9,090 nt of DNA from Pseudonocardia sp. (GTDB lineage Bacteria; Actinomycetota; Actinomycetes; Mycobacteriales; Pseudonocardiaceae): positions 1 to 9,090 of the forward strand of contig JAKDLE010000070.1 in the NCBI GenBank assembly GCA_030453005.1, given 5' to 3'. The notes beneath the pieces were generated by a model, which was not told where the DNA came from, searched no databases, and saw only the letters and a list, made by a program, of their open reading frames with translations. Positions 1 through 8,227 of the stretch are shown here, piece after piece (within the stretch, counting starts at the first letter, position 1; each line of letters begins with the position of its first letter). Position numbers and translations under genes: made by a program.

Positions 1-225
1 AGCACCCGCGCACCCGATAGCGAGGGCGAGCCGGACCCGACGACCCCGACCGTGACGCCGACCCCGACCGACACGACGACCCCGACCGACACGACGACCC
101 CGCCCGACAGCGATGACAACGGCGATGGCGGCGGCGGCGGTACCGAGGGCGGCCCGGACGACACCACGTCCGCGCAGCCGGAGACGAGCACGACCAGCCC
201 GGCCGACACCACCGACGCGAGCTGA
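1..225 (+). CDS. C-terminal tail of an unidentified protein (5' partial), Thr/Pro/Asp-rich
   Basis: Frame 1 is open from the left edge to a TGA at 223-225, giving 74 visible residues with strongly GC-biased third positions. The sequence is low complexity: Thr-Pro-Thr-Asp-Thr-Thr units, then an Asp/Gly stretch with five consecutive Gly, then a Ser/Thr/Pro/Asp end. No folded domain, membrane segment or catalytic motif is visible. Such acidic Thr/Pro tails are common at the C-termini of actinobacterial exported or membrane proteins (penicillin-binding proteins, kinases, lipoproteins), but nothing here identifies which. The start and the functional part lie left of the window. It converges on the DUF402 gene. 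The chief doubt is whether this frame is really the translated one; codon bias supports it. Confidence 0.55.
   Translation, partial: STRAPDSEGEPDPTTPTVTPTPTDTTTPTDTTTPPDSDDNGDGGGGGTEGGPDDTTSAQPETSTTSPADTTDAS
61..96 (+). repeat. 18-bp tandem repeat, two identical copies, inside the Thr/Pro-rich tail
   Basis: The unit ACCCCGACCGACACGACG occurs at 61-78 and again at 79-96 without mismatch, followed by a partial third copy that diverges at about 103. It is in frame and encodes T-P-T-D-T-T, so it simply lengthens the disordered tail. It probably arose by replication slippage. Confidence 0.85.
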
Positions 226-476
226 CTGCCCTGACCCCGACGTCAACGGCGGCCGACTGATGAGGCATCGGGCGGACGCCGCGCCGATCGTCGTCCGGGA
301 ACGGGAAGCAGCGGGTGATCGTCGGCCGCACAGCCGTTCTCTACGCGACACAGACGTTGCAACCGCTGTGCGAGCACCAGAAGGACTGTGCGAGCACCAG
401 AAGGGCTGTGCGGTGACGCCAGGCCGCCGCGGCTGGCCGCGCGCTGTTCGGCCCGGAGCGCTCACCCGGAGGAGCG
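226..476. other. Non-coding gap between converging genes
   Basis: Between the stop of the Thr/Pro-rich tail and the stop of the DUF402 gene I see no convincing gene. Open frames here have unbiased third positions and recognisable products on neither strand. No strong intrinsic terminator stands out. The only clear structure is the 20-bp tandem repeat at 366-412. Confidence 0.6.
366..412. repeat. 20-bp intergenic tandem repeat, 2.35 copies
   Basis: The unit CTGTGCGAGCACCAGAAGGR occurs at 366-385 and 386-405, differing only in the last base (A, then G). A third partial copy of 7 bases follows at 406-412. It sits in the gap between converging genes, has no open frame with coding character, and is less GC-rich than its surroundings. 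There are too few copies and no spacers, so it is not a CRISPR array. Function unknown. Confidence 0.85.
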
Positions 477-986
477 TCAGGTCCGGGTGCGCCAGGTGAG
501 CGTGACCCCGAGGCTGCCGAGCCACGCGTCGAGGTCGTGGCCGTGGGCGGCGAGGCCGTCGACCACCCGGTGGGTGCGCCGCATCGCCGCCTCCGCGGCG
601 GCCGGGGCCAGCACCCCGCAGGCCACGGCGCCGACGAACTCGTCGACGTCGATGACCTCGGCGCCGCGGCCGCTGCGCACGACGATGTCGAGGTAGTGGT
701 CGGTGAGCAGCCACCGCTCCCCATCGCGGACGATGTCGCAGACGTCGAGGTAGAAGTCCTGGTCGCGTTCGTGGCCGGGGTTCCACCACCAGTCGGTGAC
801 GCAGATGCCGAGCTCGGGCAGGAGCCAGGACTGCATCCAGTGCGAGGTGGGGCGGTCGACCATCGCGCGGCTCATGTAGAGGCCGAACGGGGTCACCCGG
901 TACTCCTCCACGGTCCGCGGACAGCCCTTGGTGTCGATGTTGATGCGGGCGGGGACGTCGAAGCTGGCGGTCTTCGGCGGGTGCAC
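477..986 (-). CDS. DUF402 family protein (possible nucleotide phosphatase)
   Basis: Predicted 169-residue soluble protein of the DUF402 family (Pfam PF04167). Characterised members hydrolyse nucleoside di- or triphosphates or cytidylyl-phosphonates with divalent metal (FomD, staphylococcal Ntdp). Family hallmarks seen are the acidic DQDFYLDV block (residues 75-82), then [12 protein letters not shown] (about 92-103), the [12 protein letters not shown] segment (106-117), and an Ala-rich helical tail with [12 protein letters not shown] (138-149). The acidic residues in DQDFYLDV and DHYLD are the likely metal ligands, by inference from the family. I chose the GTG at 986 because AGGA lies 8 bases upstream and family proteins begin with a V/M-HPPK-type sequence. 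An ATG at 1070 would add 28 residues reading through the uvrB promoter. It is divergent from uvrB. The substrate is not known. Confidence 0.85.
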   Translation of the reverse strand: MHPPKTASFDVPARINIDTKGCPRTVEEYRVTPFGLYMSRAMVDRPTSHWMQSWLLPELGICVTDWWWNPGHERDQDFYLDVCDIVRDGERWLLTDHYLDIVVRSGRGAEVIDVDEFVGAVACGVLAPAAAEAAMRRTHRVVDGLAAHGHDLDAWLGSLGVTLTWRTRT

Positions 987-994
987 CGACCCGA

Positions 995-998
995 TCCT
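995..998 (-). promoter_or_regulatory. Ribosome binding site deciding the DUF402 start
   Basis: AGGA on the minus strand lies 8 bases before the GTG at 986. This favours that start over the longer frame opening at 1070. Confidence 0.6.
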
Positions 999-1006
999 GT
1001 CAGAAG

Positions 1007-1029
1007 TTGTCGGTGCAGGCTCGTACTCT
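1007..1029 (+). promoter_or_regulatory. PafBC / RecA-NDp type DNA-damage promoter of uvrB
   Basis: TTGTCGGTG (1007-1015), 8 bases, then TACTCT (1024-1029). The known RecA-independent damage promoter of mycobacteria is TTGTCRGTG, 8 bases, TANNNT, activated by the WYL-domain pair PafB/PafC. Every fixed position and the spacing match. The -10 ends 7 bases before the GTG at 1037, so transcription should begin at or next to that codon, giving a leaderless uvrB mRNA. This also explains why no Shine-Dalgarno sequence precedes the gene. Confidence 0.85.
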
Positions 1030-1036
1030 GAAACCC

Positions 1037-3247
<2,211 letters not shown>

Positions 3248-3255
3248 GCGCTGCT

Positions 3256-3279
3256 CACGCCGCGTCACCGAGCGGCGTG
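3256..3279 (+). terminator. Probable uvrB terminator hairpin
   Basis: CACGCCGC (3256-3263) pairs perfectly with GCGGCGTG (3272-3279) across an 8-base loop, starting 8 bases after the uvrB stop. No T-run follows, as is common for actinobacterial terminators. Confidence 0.5.
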
Positions 3280-3507
3280 TAACGCGCGGACACGATCAGG
3301 GGATAGACAGCGCAGAGGCCCTCGCCCGGGTCGCGCGTCGTGCGGCGTCGCTCCCCGCCCGGGCGTCGACGCGGCCCGTTCGAGCGGAGGTCTACGCCCG
3401 TGTCTCCAGTCAGCAGGGCCCCATTCAACAGGGCTCCAGTCAGCAGGGCCCCATTCGTGGCCGGCACCCCCGGTGGGCGTGCGACCGGGGGTCTGTCGTC
3501 GGTCCAG
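3280..3507. other. Gap before the copper-radical oxidase gene
   Basis: About 230 bases with poor codon bias (several A/T third positions, repeated AGG arginine codons in the plus frame leading into the oxidase). It contains a short inverted repeat (CGCCCGGG at 3323-3330 with CCCGGGCG at 3358-3365) and the 15-bp tandem repeats at 3404-3463. GGAGG at 3386-3390 lies 9 bases before an in-frame GTG at 3400, an alternative start for the oxidase. I see no clear TANNNT promoter. Confidence 0.5.
3404..3463. repeat. 15-bp alternating tandem repeats, about 3.5 units
   Basis: CTCCAGTCAGCAGGG (3404-3418), CCCCATTCAACAGGG (3419-3433), CTCCAGTCAGCAGGG (3434-3448), then a copy degenerating after CCCCATTC (3449-3456). 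The two 30-base super-units share an identical 23-base core (3404-3426 and 3434-3456). The period is a multiple of three, so open frames run through on both strands. The lower GC and rare codons argue that it is intergenic rather than coding. Confidence 0.85.
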
Positions 3508-5085
3508 ATGAGTCGCCGACAGTGGGGAGCACTCACCGCCATGGTCGCGGGTGCGCTGCTGGTGGCGCCGGCCGGGAGGGTCCGTGCCGACGCGCGGTCG
3601 ACCGGGGAGTGGAGCCCGCCGTTCGTGTGGCCGGTGCTGCCCATCCACGCCGTCGTCCTGCCCGACGGGCGTGTCATGGGCTACGGCGCGGAGGCCGACG
3701 GCAGCCAGACCGGCGCCTTCAGCTACGCCGTGTGGGACCCGTCGCGAGGCGACACCGCGGCGGCGGTCACGAAGCTGCCGAACACCACGGGCGCCGACTT
3801 CTTCTGCAGCACCCAGATTCTCGTCCCGGCCACCGGTGACGTCCTCATCTCCGGCGGCGACACCACCGCGATGTCGGGCGACATGGCGGGGATGCACGAC
3901 ATGGACGAGTCGGCCGATGGGCCCGCGTCCCTCTCGCTGAACGTCGGCAACCAGACCTCGAACGTGTTCGACCCCGGCAGCGACACCGTCGAGCAGGGCC
4001 CGGCGTTGAACGCGAAGCGCTGGTACGCCACCTCCACCACGCTGCTCGACGGGCGGATCCTGCTGCAGGGCGGCGCCGACCGCAACGGCGGCACCGGGGT
4101 CGCCACCCCCGAGGTCTACGACCCGGCCACCGGCACCTGGACGTCGCTGACCGGCATCGCGGACGCGGACGCGTACGGCACCGCCGAGCGGCGGTGGTGG
4201 TACCCGCACGCGTTCGTCGCACCGAACGGCCGGGTCCTCACGATCCTGGGCAGCCTGATCGCCGAGATCGACCCCGCGGGCGCGGGCTCGCTGACCCGGG
4301 TCGGCACGATGCCCGGCGCCAACATCGGGGCCACGTCCACGGCGGTCATGTACCGGCCGGGCCTGATCCTGCAGGTCGGCGGCGGCGGCTTCTTCAACGG
4401 CGACGACGGGCCGGCCACCGCAGAGGCCACGATCGTCGACGTCCGCTCGGGCACCCCGGTCGTCACGGCCACCGCCCCGATGTCCGTCGGGCGTCACTGG
4501 GCTACGGCCACCGTGCTGCCCTCGGGCGAGGTGCTGGTCACCGGCGGCACGCTGCACGACGGCGACGCCGCCACCGCCAGCACCGCCCCGGAGCTGTGGA
4601 ACCCCGACACGGGCACCTGGCGCACGCTGGCCGCCGAGCAGACCCCGCGGCTCTACCACTCGGTCGCGGCCCTGCTGCCCGACGGGCGGGTGCTCAGCGC
4701 GGCGGGGGGCGTGCCGGGCCCGGTGCTCGGGCTGGAGTCGCAGGTGTTCTCCCCGCCCTACCTGTTCGTCGAGGACGCGGCTGCCCGCAGGCCGGTGGTC
4801 TCCGACGTGCCGGACACCGTCGCTCCGGGCCGGGAGTTCGAGATCGGGGTGGACGCGGCGCTCGGCGTCTCCGCGGTGGCGTTGGTGAAGACCTCGTCGG
4901 TCACCCACTCGTTCAACAACGAGCAGCGCTACGTGCCGCTCCCGTTCGTCCAGGACGGCGCGGCCGTCACCGTCACGCCACCGGCGAACGCGCCCGACAT
5001 GCCGCCCGGGTGGTACCAGCTCTGGGTGCTCGACACGGCGGGCGTTCCGTCGGTCGCCGCGATCGTGGAGGTGCCCCCGGGCTGA
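3508..5085 (+). CDS. Exported copper-radical oxidase, galactose/glyoxal oxidase family
   Basis: Predicted mononuclear copper oxidase that oxidises a primary alcohol or aldehyde with O2, yielding H2O2; the substrate cannot be read from sequence. Numbered from the ATG at 3508 (525 residues): signal peptide about 1-29 with SRRQW then a hydrophobic run, resembling a Tat signal; a kelch beta-propeller (about 45-425) with repeated DGRV/GGD-type blades; a C-terminal galactose-oxidase-like E-set domain (about 430-525). The copper-radical set is complete by alignment from memory: Cys100 (FFCSTQ) for the Cys-Tyr crosslink to Tyr173 (RWYAT), axial Tyr383 and His384 (RLYHS), His467 (THSFNNEQR). Cys100 to Tyr173 is 73 residues, longer than in fungal galactose oxidase (44). 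The excess holds a Met/His-rich loop (Met122, 126, 129, 132; His130). An alternative start at 3400 (GTG, good RBS) would add 36 residues through repeats; codon use disfavours it. Related actinobacterial GlxA acts in glycan deposition at hyphal tips, but this protein lacks GlxA's extra N-terminal region. Confidence 0.9.
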   Translation: MSRRQWGALTAMVAGALLVAPAGRVRADARSTGEWSPPFVWPVLPIHAVVLPDGRVMGYGAEADGSQTGAFSYAVWDPSRGDTAAAVTKLPNTTGADFFCSTQILVPATGDVLISGGDTTAMSGDMAGMHDMDESADGPASLSLNVGNQTSNVFDPGSDTVEQGPALNAKRWYATSTTLLDGRILLQGGADRNGGTGVATPEVYDPATGTWTSLTGIADADAYGTAERRWWYPHAFVAPNGRVLTILGSLIAEIDPAGAGSLTRVGTMPGANIGATSTAVMYRPGLILQVGGGGFFNGDDGPATAEATIVDVRSGTPVVTATAPMSVGRHWATATVLPSGEVLVTGGTLHDGDAATASTAPELWNPDTGTWRTLAAEQTPRLYHSVAALLPDGRVLSAAGGVPGPVLGLESQVFSPPYLFVEDAAARRPVVSDVPDTVAPGREFEIGVDAALGVSAVALVKTSSVTHSFNNEQRYVPLPFVQDGAAVTVTPPANAPDMPPGWYQLWVLDTAGVPSVAAIVEVPPG

Positions 5086-5088
5086 CCC

Positions 5089-5104
5089 GCCCTCCCGTGG
5101 GGGC
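5089..5104 (+). terminator. Short hairpin after the oxidase gene
   Basis: GCCCTC (5089-5094) can pair with GGGGGC (5099-5104), one G-T pair included, over a 4-base loop, beginning 3 bases after the oxidase stop. There is no T-run, so it is a weak terminator at best. The following gene may still be partly read through. Confidence 0.3.
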
Positions 5105-5118
5105 ACGACAACTTCGGC

Positions 5119-5124
5119 TACCGT
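5119..5124 (+). promoter_or_regulatory. Possible -10 element for the GT87 gene
   Basis: TACCGT fits TANNNT and ends 9 bases before the ATG at 5134. No Shine-Dalgarno is present, so a leaderless or very short-leader transcript is plausible. No recognisable -35 lies at the right distance. Confidence 0.3.
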
Positions 5125-5133
5125 GGCCCCGCG

Positions 5134-6381
5134 ATGAACCAGCGTGTGGTGAGCGGGGCGCGGATGCTCGACGTGCTGCGCCGCCCCCGCCGGGTGCTGC
5201 CGGTGACGGTCCCGTTGCTCGCTCTCGTGCTGGCGGGGCTGGTGGTGCACACCGGTGGGCGGCACATCGACCTCGAGGTCTACCGGTTCGGTGTGCAGGC
5301 GTGGCTCTCGGGCGGCGACATGTACGGCCCGCTCCCGGAGACGGCCGGGCGGATCGCGCTGCCGTTCATCTACCCGCCGTTCGCGGCGCTGCTGCTGGCG
5401 CCGTTCGCCCTCGTGCCGTGGGTGGTCGCCTGGGTCGGGCTGCTCGCGCTGTCGGTGCTCGCGCTGGGCACCACCCTCTACGTCGTCGCGCGGCGGCTGT
5501 GGCCCGCGGGCGGCCACGCAGGCGCGCTCTCGTCGGCCTCGATCGCCCTGCCCCTGGCGCTGGCCGTCACCCCGGGAAGCGCGATCGACCTCACCGACCC
5601 CCACCGGGGCACTCCGCTCGCGCTCGACCCGGTGCTGCAGACCATCGAGTTCGGGCAGATCAACCTGCTGCTCATGGCGCTGGTGGCGCTCGACTGCCTG
5701 ACGGACCGGCCGCGGTGGCCGCGCGGCCTGCTCATCGGCGTCGCCGCGGCGATCAAGCTGACGCCCGCCGCGTTCGTGCTGTTCCTCCTGCTGCGCCGCG
5801 ACTACCGGGCCGCCGCCACCGCCGCCGTGACCGGGATCGTCGCCACCGGGATCGGGTTCGTGGTCGCGCCGGGCGAGTCGTGGGCGTTCTGGCTGGGCAA
5901 CCCGGCGAGCGGGGTCAGCGGATCGCCGTTCTTCACCAACCAGACGTTCCAGGCGGTGCTCGTGCGAGCGGGGGTCGACGGTCCCGCCCGCATCGTCGGC
6001 TGGCTGCTCCTGTCGGGTGCGCTGCTGGCCCTGGCGGTGCCGGTGATCCGCCGTGCGCCCGCCCCCCTGGCCCTGGTCGCGACCGCGGGCGTGGCGCTGC
6101 TCGTGTCACCCACGTCGTGGTCGCACCACTGGGTGTGGGTCGCGCCCGCGCTGCTGGTGGCCGCGGCGTCGGCGTGGCGGACCCGTTCGGCGGGGTGGGC
6201 CGCGGTCACCGCCGCGTCGGCCGTGGTGTTCGTCGTCGCCCCGCACCGGCTCGGGCTGCCGCGAGCGGGCGGACGGGAGCTCGGCTGGACCCCGTGGGAG
6301 CAGGTCGTCGGCAGCACGTACGTGTGGTTCACGGTGCTGCTGTTCGTCGCGATGTCCGTGCGGTGGCGGAGCCGGACCTGA
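5134..6381 (+). CDS. GT87 polyprenyl-phosphate-mannose-type glycosyltransferase, membrane protein
   Basis: Polytopic membrane protein (415 residues, roughly ten hydrophobic segments) of glycosyltransferase family 87, GT-C fold. Characterised mycobacterial members such as PimE use polyprenyl-phosphate mannose outside the membrane to extend phosphatidylinositol mannosides, lipomannan or lipoarabinomannan. Seen here: a first helix (about 22-39), then HIDLEVYRFG (44-53), whose Asp46 matches the essential first-loop aspartate of the family. Next come PFIYPPFAALLLAPF (77-91), EFGQINLLLMALVALD (172-187), IKLTPAAFVLFLLLRRDYRAA (207-227) and SPTSWSHHWVWVAPALL (325-341), all typical GT87 blocks. The basic C-terminal end (VRWRSRT) is probably cytoplasmic. 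It lies 48 bases after the oxidase gene on the same strand, so the pair could be co-transcribed; both act on the cell envelope. The acceptor is unknown. ATG at 5134 was chosen because an internal ATG at 5164 would shorten the basic N-terminus without a better RBS. Confidence 0.92.
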   Translation: MNQRVVSGARMLDVLRRPRRVLPVTVPLLALVLAGLVVHTGGRHIDLEVYRFGVQAWLSGGDMYGPLPETAGRIALPFIYPPFAALLLAPFALVPWVVAWVGLLALSVLALGTTLYVVARRLWPAGGHAGALSSASIALPLALAVTPGSAIDLTDPHRGTPLALDPVLQTIEFGQINLLLMALVALDCLTDRPRWPRGLLIGVAAAIKLTPAAFVLFLLLRRDYRAAATAAVTGIVATGIGFVVAPGESWAFWLGNPASGVSGSPFFTNQTFQAVLVRAGVDGPARIVGWLLLSGALLALAVPVIRRAPAPLALVATAGVALLVSPTSWSHHWVWVAPALLVAAASAWRTRSAGWAAVTAASAVVFVVAPHRLGLPRAGGRELGWTPWEQVVGSTYVWFTVLLFVAMSVRWRSRT

Positions 6382-6407
6382 ACCACAGCCGACGACACCC
6401 GCCCCTG

Positions 6408-6469
6408 AGATCGTCAGGATCGGGACATCCCCGCCACGGGTGGCGGGGATGTCCCGATCGCGACGATCT
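6408..6469. terminator. Long perfect hairpin, bidirectional terminator between converging genes
   Basis: An inner stem of 19 perfect pairs (6418-6436 with 6441-6459) closes a CGGG loop. Below a 2x2 mismatch, an outer stem of 8 perfect pairs (AGATCGTC 6408-6415 with GACGATCT 6462-6469) extends it. It starts 26 bases after the GT87 stop and ends 88 bases before the stop of the minus-strand DUF2254 gene, so it can serve both strands. There is no T-run. The 27 total pairs exceed what termination needs. Confidence 0.8.
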
Positions 6470-6557
6470 TCGCGGTGGTCGTGGCCGCCCAGGCTCCACC
6501 GAGATCGTCGTCCGCGGTGCATCCCGGCCGGATCGGGTCGCCGAAGGACCTCTCCGC

Positions 6558-7438
6558 CTATCCGACGCTGTCGACCCGGTGGAGCGCAGCGTGGACGGTC
6601 GCGGCGTGGCGGCGCAGGTCGGTGCGGTCGCAGCCCTGCGGTGAGGTCCGCTCGAACGCCTCCACCAGCTGCTCGATGTGGGCGGTCAACCGGTCCCGCG
6701 CGTCCACCTCCCCCCCTGCCCGGTGCACCTGCTCGGCCAGGGCGAGGGCCCGGTGCAGCACCATGGGGTGCTCCGTGGCGTAGAGGCGCACGGCATCGAA
6801 GACCCGGTCCAGCAGCTCGGGCAGCCCGGTCCGCGGGGCGATCACCCGCAGCCGGCCCGCGTCGTCGTAGCGGTACGGGGAGGGCACCGTGAGCGCGGTA
6901 ACCGTCGCGAGGCGCACCTGCCGCGACAGCGTGAAGATCTGGATCGAGTCCGCGATGTGGTTGATGAACCACACCAGCACCCCGATCGACAGGACGGCCA
7001 GCAGCACCGCGAGGTTCACGGCGAGGTGCGGGACGAACACCTCCTCGGAGCCGCTGGGCTCCGGATGGAGCGCAGCGCGAGCAGGCAGAACAGGAACGTC
7101 CCCGCGTAGACGCCGAGCACGAACTGGTTGCCGCGGTCCGCCGTGAAGTTGCGGACGAGACGCGGGCCGTACGTCGACGCCGCCGTGGCGAGGACGGCGA
7201 TGGTGATCGAGAACGAGGTGGCCGCCACGCCGAGCACGGAGCCCGCGATCGCGCCGAGCACGTCGCGGCTCCCGGCCACCCCGACCCTCGTCGCCAGCAC
7301 GGCGAACGGCCCGAGGTCGGAGACCTCGAGCCGTCGGTCGACGGCGATCAGCGTCGCGGCGAGCACCACCGCGGCCAGGCACAGCAGACCAGGCAGGAAC
7401 CAGAAGCTGTCCCGTACGCGCGTCCAGTGCGCCGTCAT
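6558..7438 (-). pseudogene. DUF2254 membrane protein gene, frameshifted and internally deleted
   Basis: The N-terminal part, read from ATG 7438, has the DUF2254 (PF10011) pattern: a first helix (13-34), a second with GSVLGVAATSFSITI (66-80), STYGPRLVRNF then DRGNQFVLG and a third helix (about 101-124). After LALRSIRS (near 7058) this frame drifts into nonsense. The family sequence resumes one base out of register as GSEEVFVPHLAVNLAVLL, then SIGVLVWFINHIADSIQ, running to the TAG at 6558. A single missing base in about 7045-7065 accounts for it. Family members, as I know them, carry about 130 more residues between the SIQ helix and the RYDD-x-GRLRV block, including GYVQ-x-ID and SPG-x-NDPFTA motifs. 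Here SIQ is followed after only some 20 residues by VPSPYRYDDAGRLRV. The rejoined product would be about 293 residues against a usual 400-450. No Shine-Dalgarno precedes the ATG. A sequencing error could explain the shift, not the deletion. Confidence 0.75.
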
Positions 7439-7475
7439 CGAGCGGGCGACCGGGGCGCGTCATCCATGGGACGAG

Positions 7476-7481
7476 AACCTA
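7476..7481 (-). promoter_or_regulatory. Possible -10 element ahead of the DUF2254 gene
   Basis: TAGGTT on the minus strand fits TANNNT and lies 8 bases before an ATG at 7467. That ATG opens a ten-codon frame whose TGA (7437-7435) overlaps the DUF2254 ATG (7438-7436) as ATGA. The -35 region (TGAGGG at 17 bases) is poor, and the element abuts the end of the upstream gene. Confidence 0.25.
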
Positions 7482-7501
7482 CGGTGCACCCCCGGGAACC
7501 C

Positions 7502-8227
7502 TCACGCCGTGGTCGGCGGAACCGCTTCGATGCGGTCGGCGGTGGGCGTGGCCCGGTCGATCCGACGGTGGAACCGCATCCCGGCCAGCCCGCCCAGCAC
7601 GGCGCCCGCCAGTCCGACGAGCAAAGCGACGACCGCGGTGATGATCCCGCCGAGGCCCAGAGTGGCCGGGTCGACCGGGATCCCGATCACCGCGGCCACG
7701 GGGGCCAGGCCCGCCTGGCTGCCCGCGACGGCCACCACCACCGCCACGACGACGGCGACGACGACCGCCCAGACCCACACGCCGATCCCCTGCTTGACGC
7801 CGTTGAACCGGGCCATCCGCCCGGCCACGTACCCGCCGCAGTAGTAGGCGACGAACAGCACGAGGGCCACCACCACGGCACCCACGACGCCTGCGGTCGT
7901 GGTGGCGCCGGCGTTCCGGGTCAGCTCGCCGACCGCCTGTTGCGGGCCGCCGGGGACGGTCAGACCGACGGCTGCGGCGATCCCGGCGGCGATCCCGCTG
8001 AGCAGGACACCGGTGCCGACGGCGGTGAGCCACCCGAAGAACGCCGATCCCCACTTGATGCCGCCGAAGCGTTCCTTCTGCTCGTGCAGGACGTCGCGGT
8101 GCTCGACCCTCGTGGCGGTGGGCCGGTCCGCCGCCGCGTGGCGGCCGTCCGCGTCCAGCGGGTCGGTGGTCGGCGGTGACTGGGTGGTCGGCGGCGACTG
8201 CGTGGTGCGTTCGGTGCTGGGATCCAT
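7502..8227 (-). CDS. Four-helix membrane protein of unknown function
   Basis: 241 residues. The first 55 are hydrophilic and disordered, rich in Thr, Pro, Ser and Asp, with QSPPTT repeated. Then KERFGGIKWGSAFFGW (51-66) leads into hydrophobic helix 1 (about 60-88). Helix 2 (about 109-135) is followed by GGYVAGRMARFNGVKQG (131-147), a Gly-rich, basic, probably cytoplasmic turn. Helix 3 (about 147-168) is almost purely Val/Ala and helix 4 (about 192-217) is Gly-rich. A short basic tail ends the protein. I do not recognise a named family with certainty. The FGGI-x-WG-x-AFFGW and GGYVAGRMAR blocks recur in uncharacterised actinobacterial membrane proteins loosely like the YrzE/TIGR04086 type. No catalytic residues are seen. 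The start at 8227 has a good RBS. It lies 121 bases after the permease gene and 63 before the broken DUF2254 gene, so one transcript is possible but not shown. Confidence 0.85.
   Translation of the reverse strand: MDPSTERTTQSPPTTQSPPTTDPLDADGRHAAADRPTATRVEHRDVLHEQKERFGGIKWGSAFFGWLTAVGTGVLLSGIAAGIAAAVGLTVPGGPQQAVGELTRNAGATTTAGVVGAVVVALVLFVAYYCGGYVAGRMARFNGVKQGIGVWVWAVVVAVVVAVVVAVAGSQAGLAPVAAVIGIPVDPATLGLGGIITAVVALLVGLAGAVLGGLAGMRFHRRIDRATPTADRIEAVPPTTA
8166..8201 (-). repeat. 18-bp tandem repeat encoding QSPPTT twice
   Basis: Two 18-base units (8166-8183, 8184-8201) differ at two positions. They encode the repeated Gln-Ser-Pro-Pro-Thr-Thr in the disordered N-terminus of the membrane protein. 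Confidence 0.75.

Noticed and set aside
366..412. CRISPR array
   Set aside because: Units are directly abutting with no spacers, only two and a fraction copies, and no cas genes nearby.
226..476. Small genes on either strand (frames at 113-499, 341-724 and 388-696)
   Set aside because: Arg/Pro-rich translations without domains, overlapping neighbours, no RBS and no coding bias.
1007..1036. TTG start for uvrB at 1007, adding ten residues
   Set aside because: Those bases form the promoter -35 and spacer. The homologous N-terminus begins at the GTG at 1037.
3378..3383. LexA box (GTTCGA)
   Set aside because: Only a half-site of the actinobacterial palindrome; the other half is missing at the right spacing.
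3410..3465. Minus-strand GALLT-GALLN-GALLT resembling a pentapeptide-repeat protein
   Set aside because: It is a by-product of the 15-bp DNA repeat. Only three units, and the rest of that frame has no pentapeptide pattern.
3265..5604. 779-codon minus-strand frame and the 816-codon plus-strand frame at 4194-6644
   Set aside because: Both overlap well-identified genes in other frames and read as Arg/Gly/Ala/Pro-rich noise.
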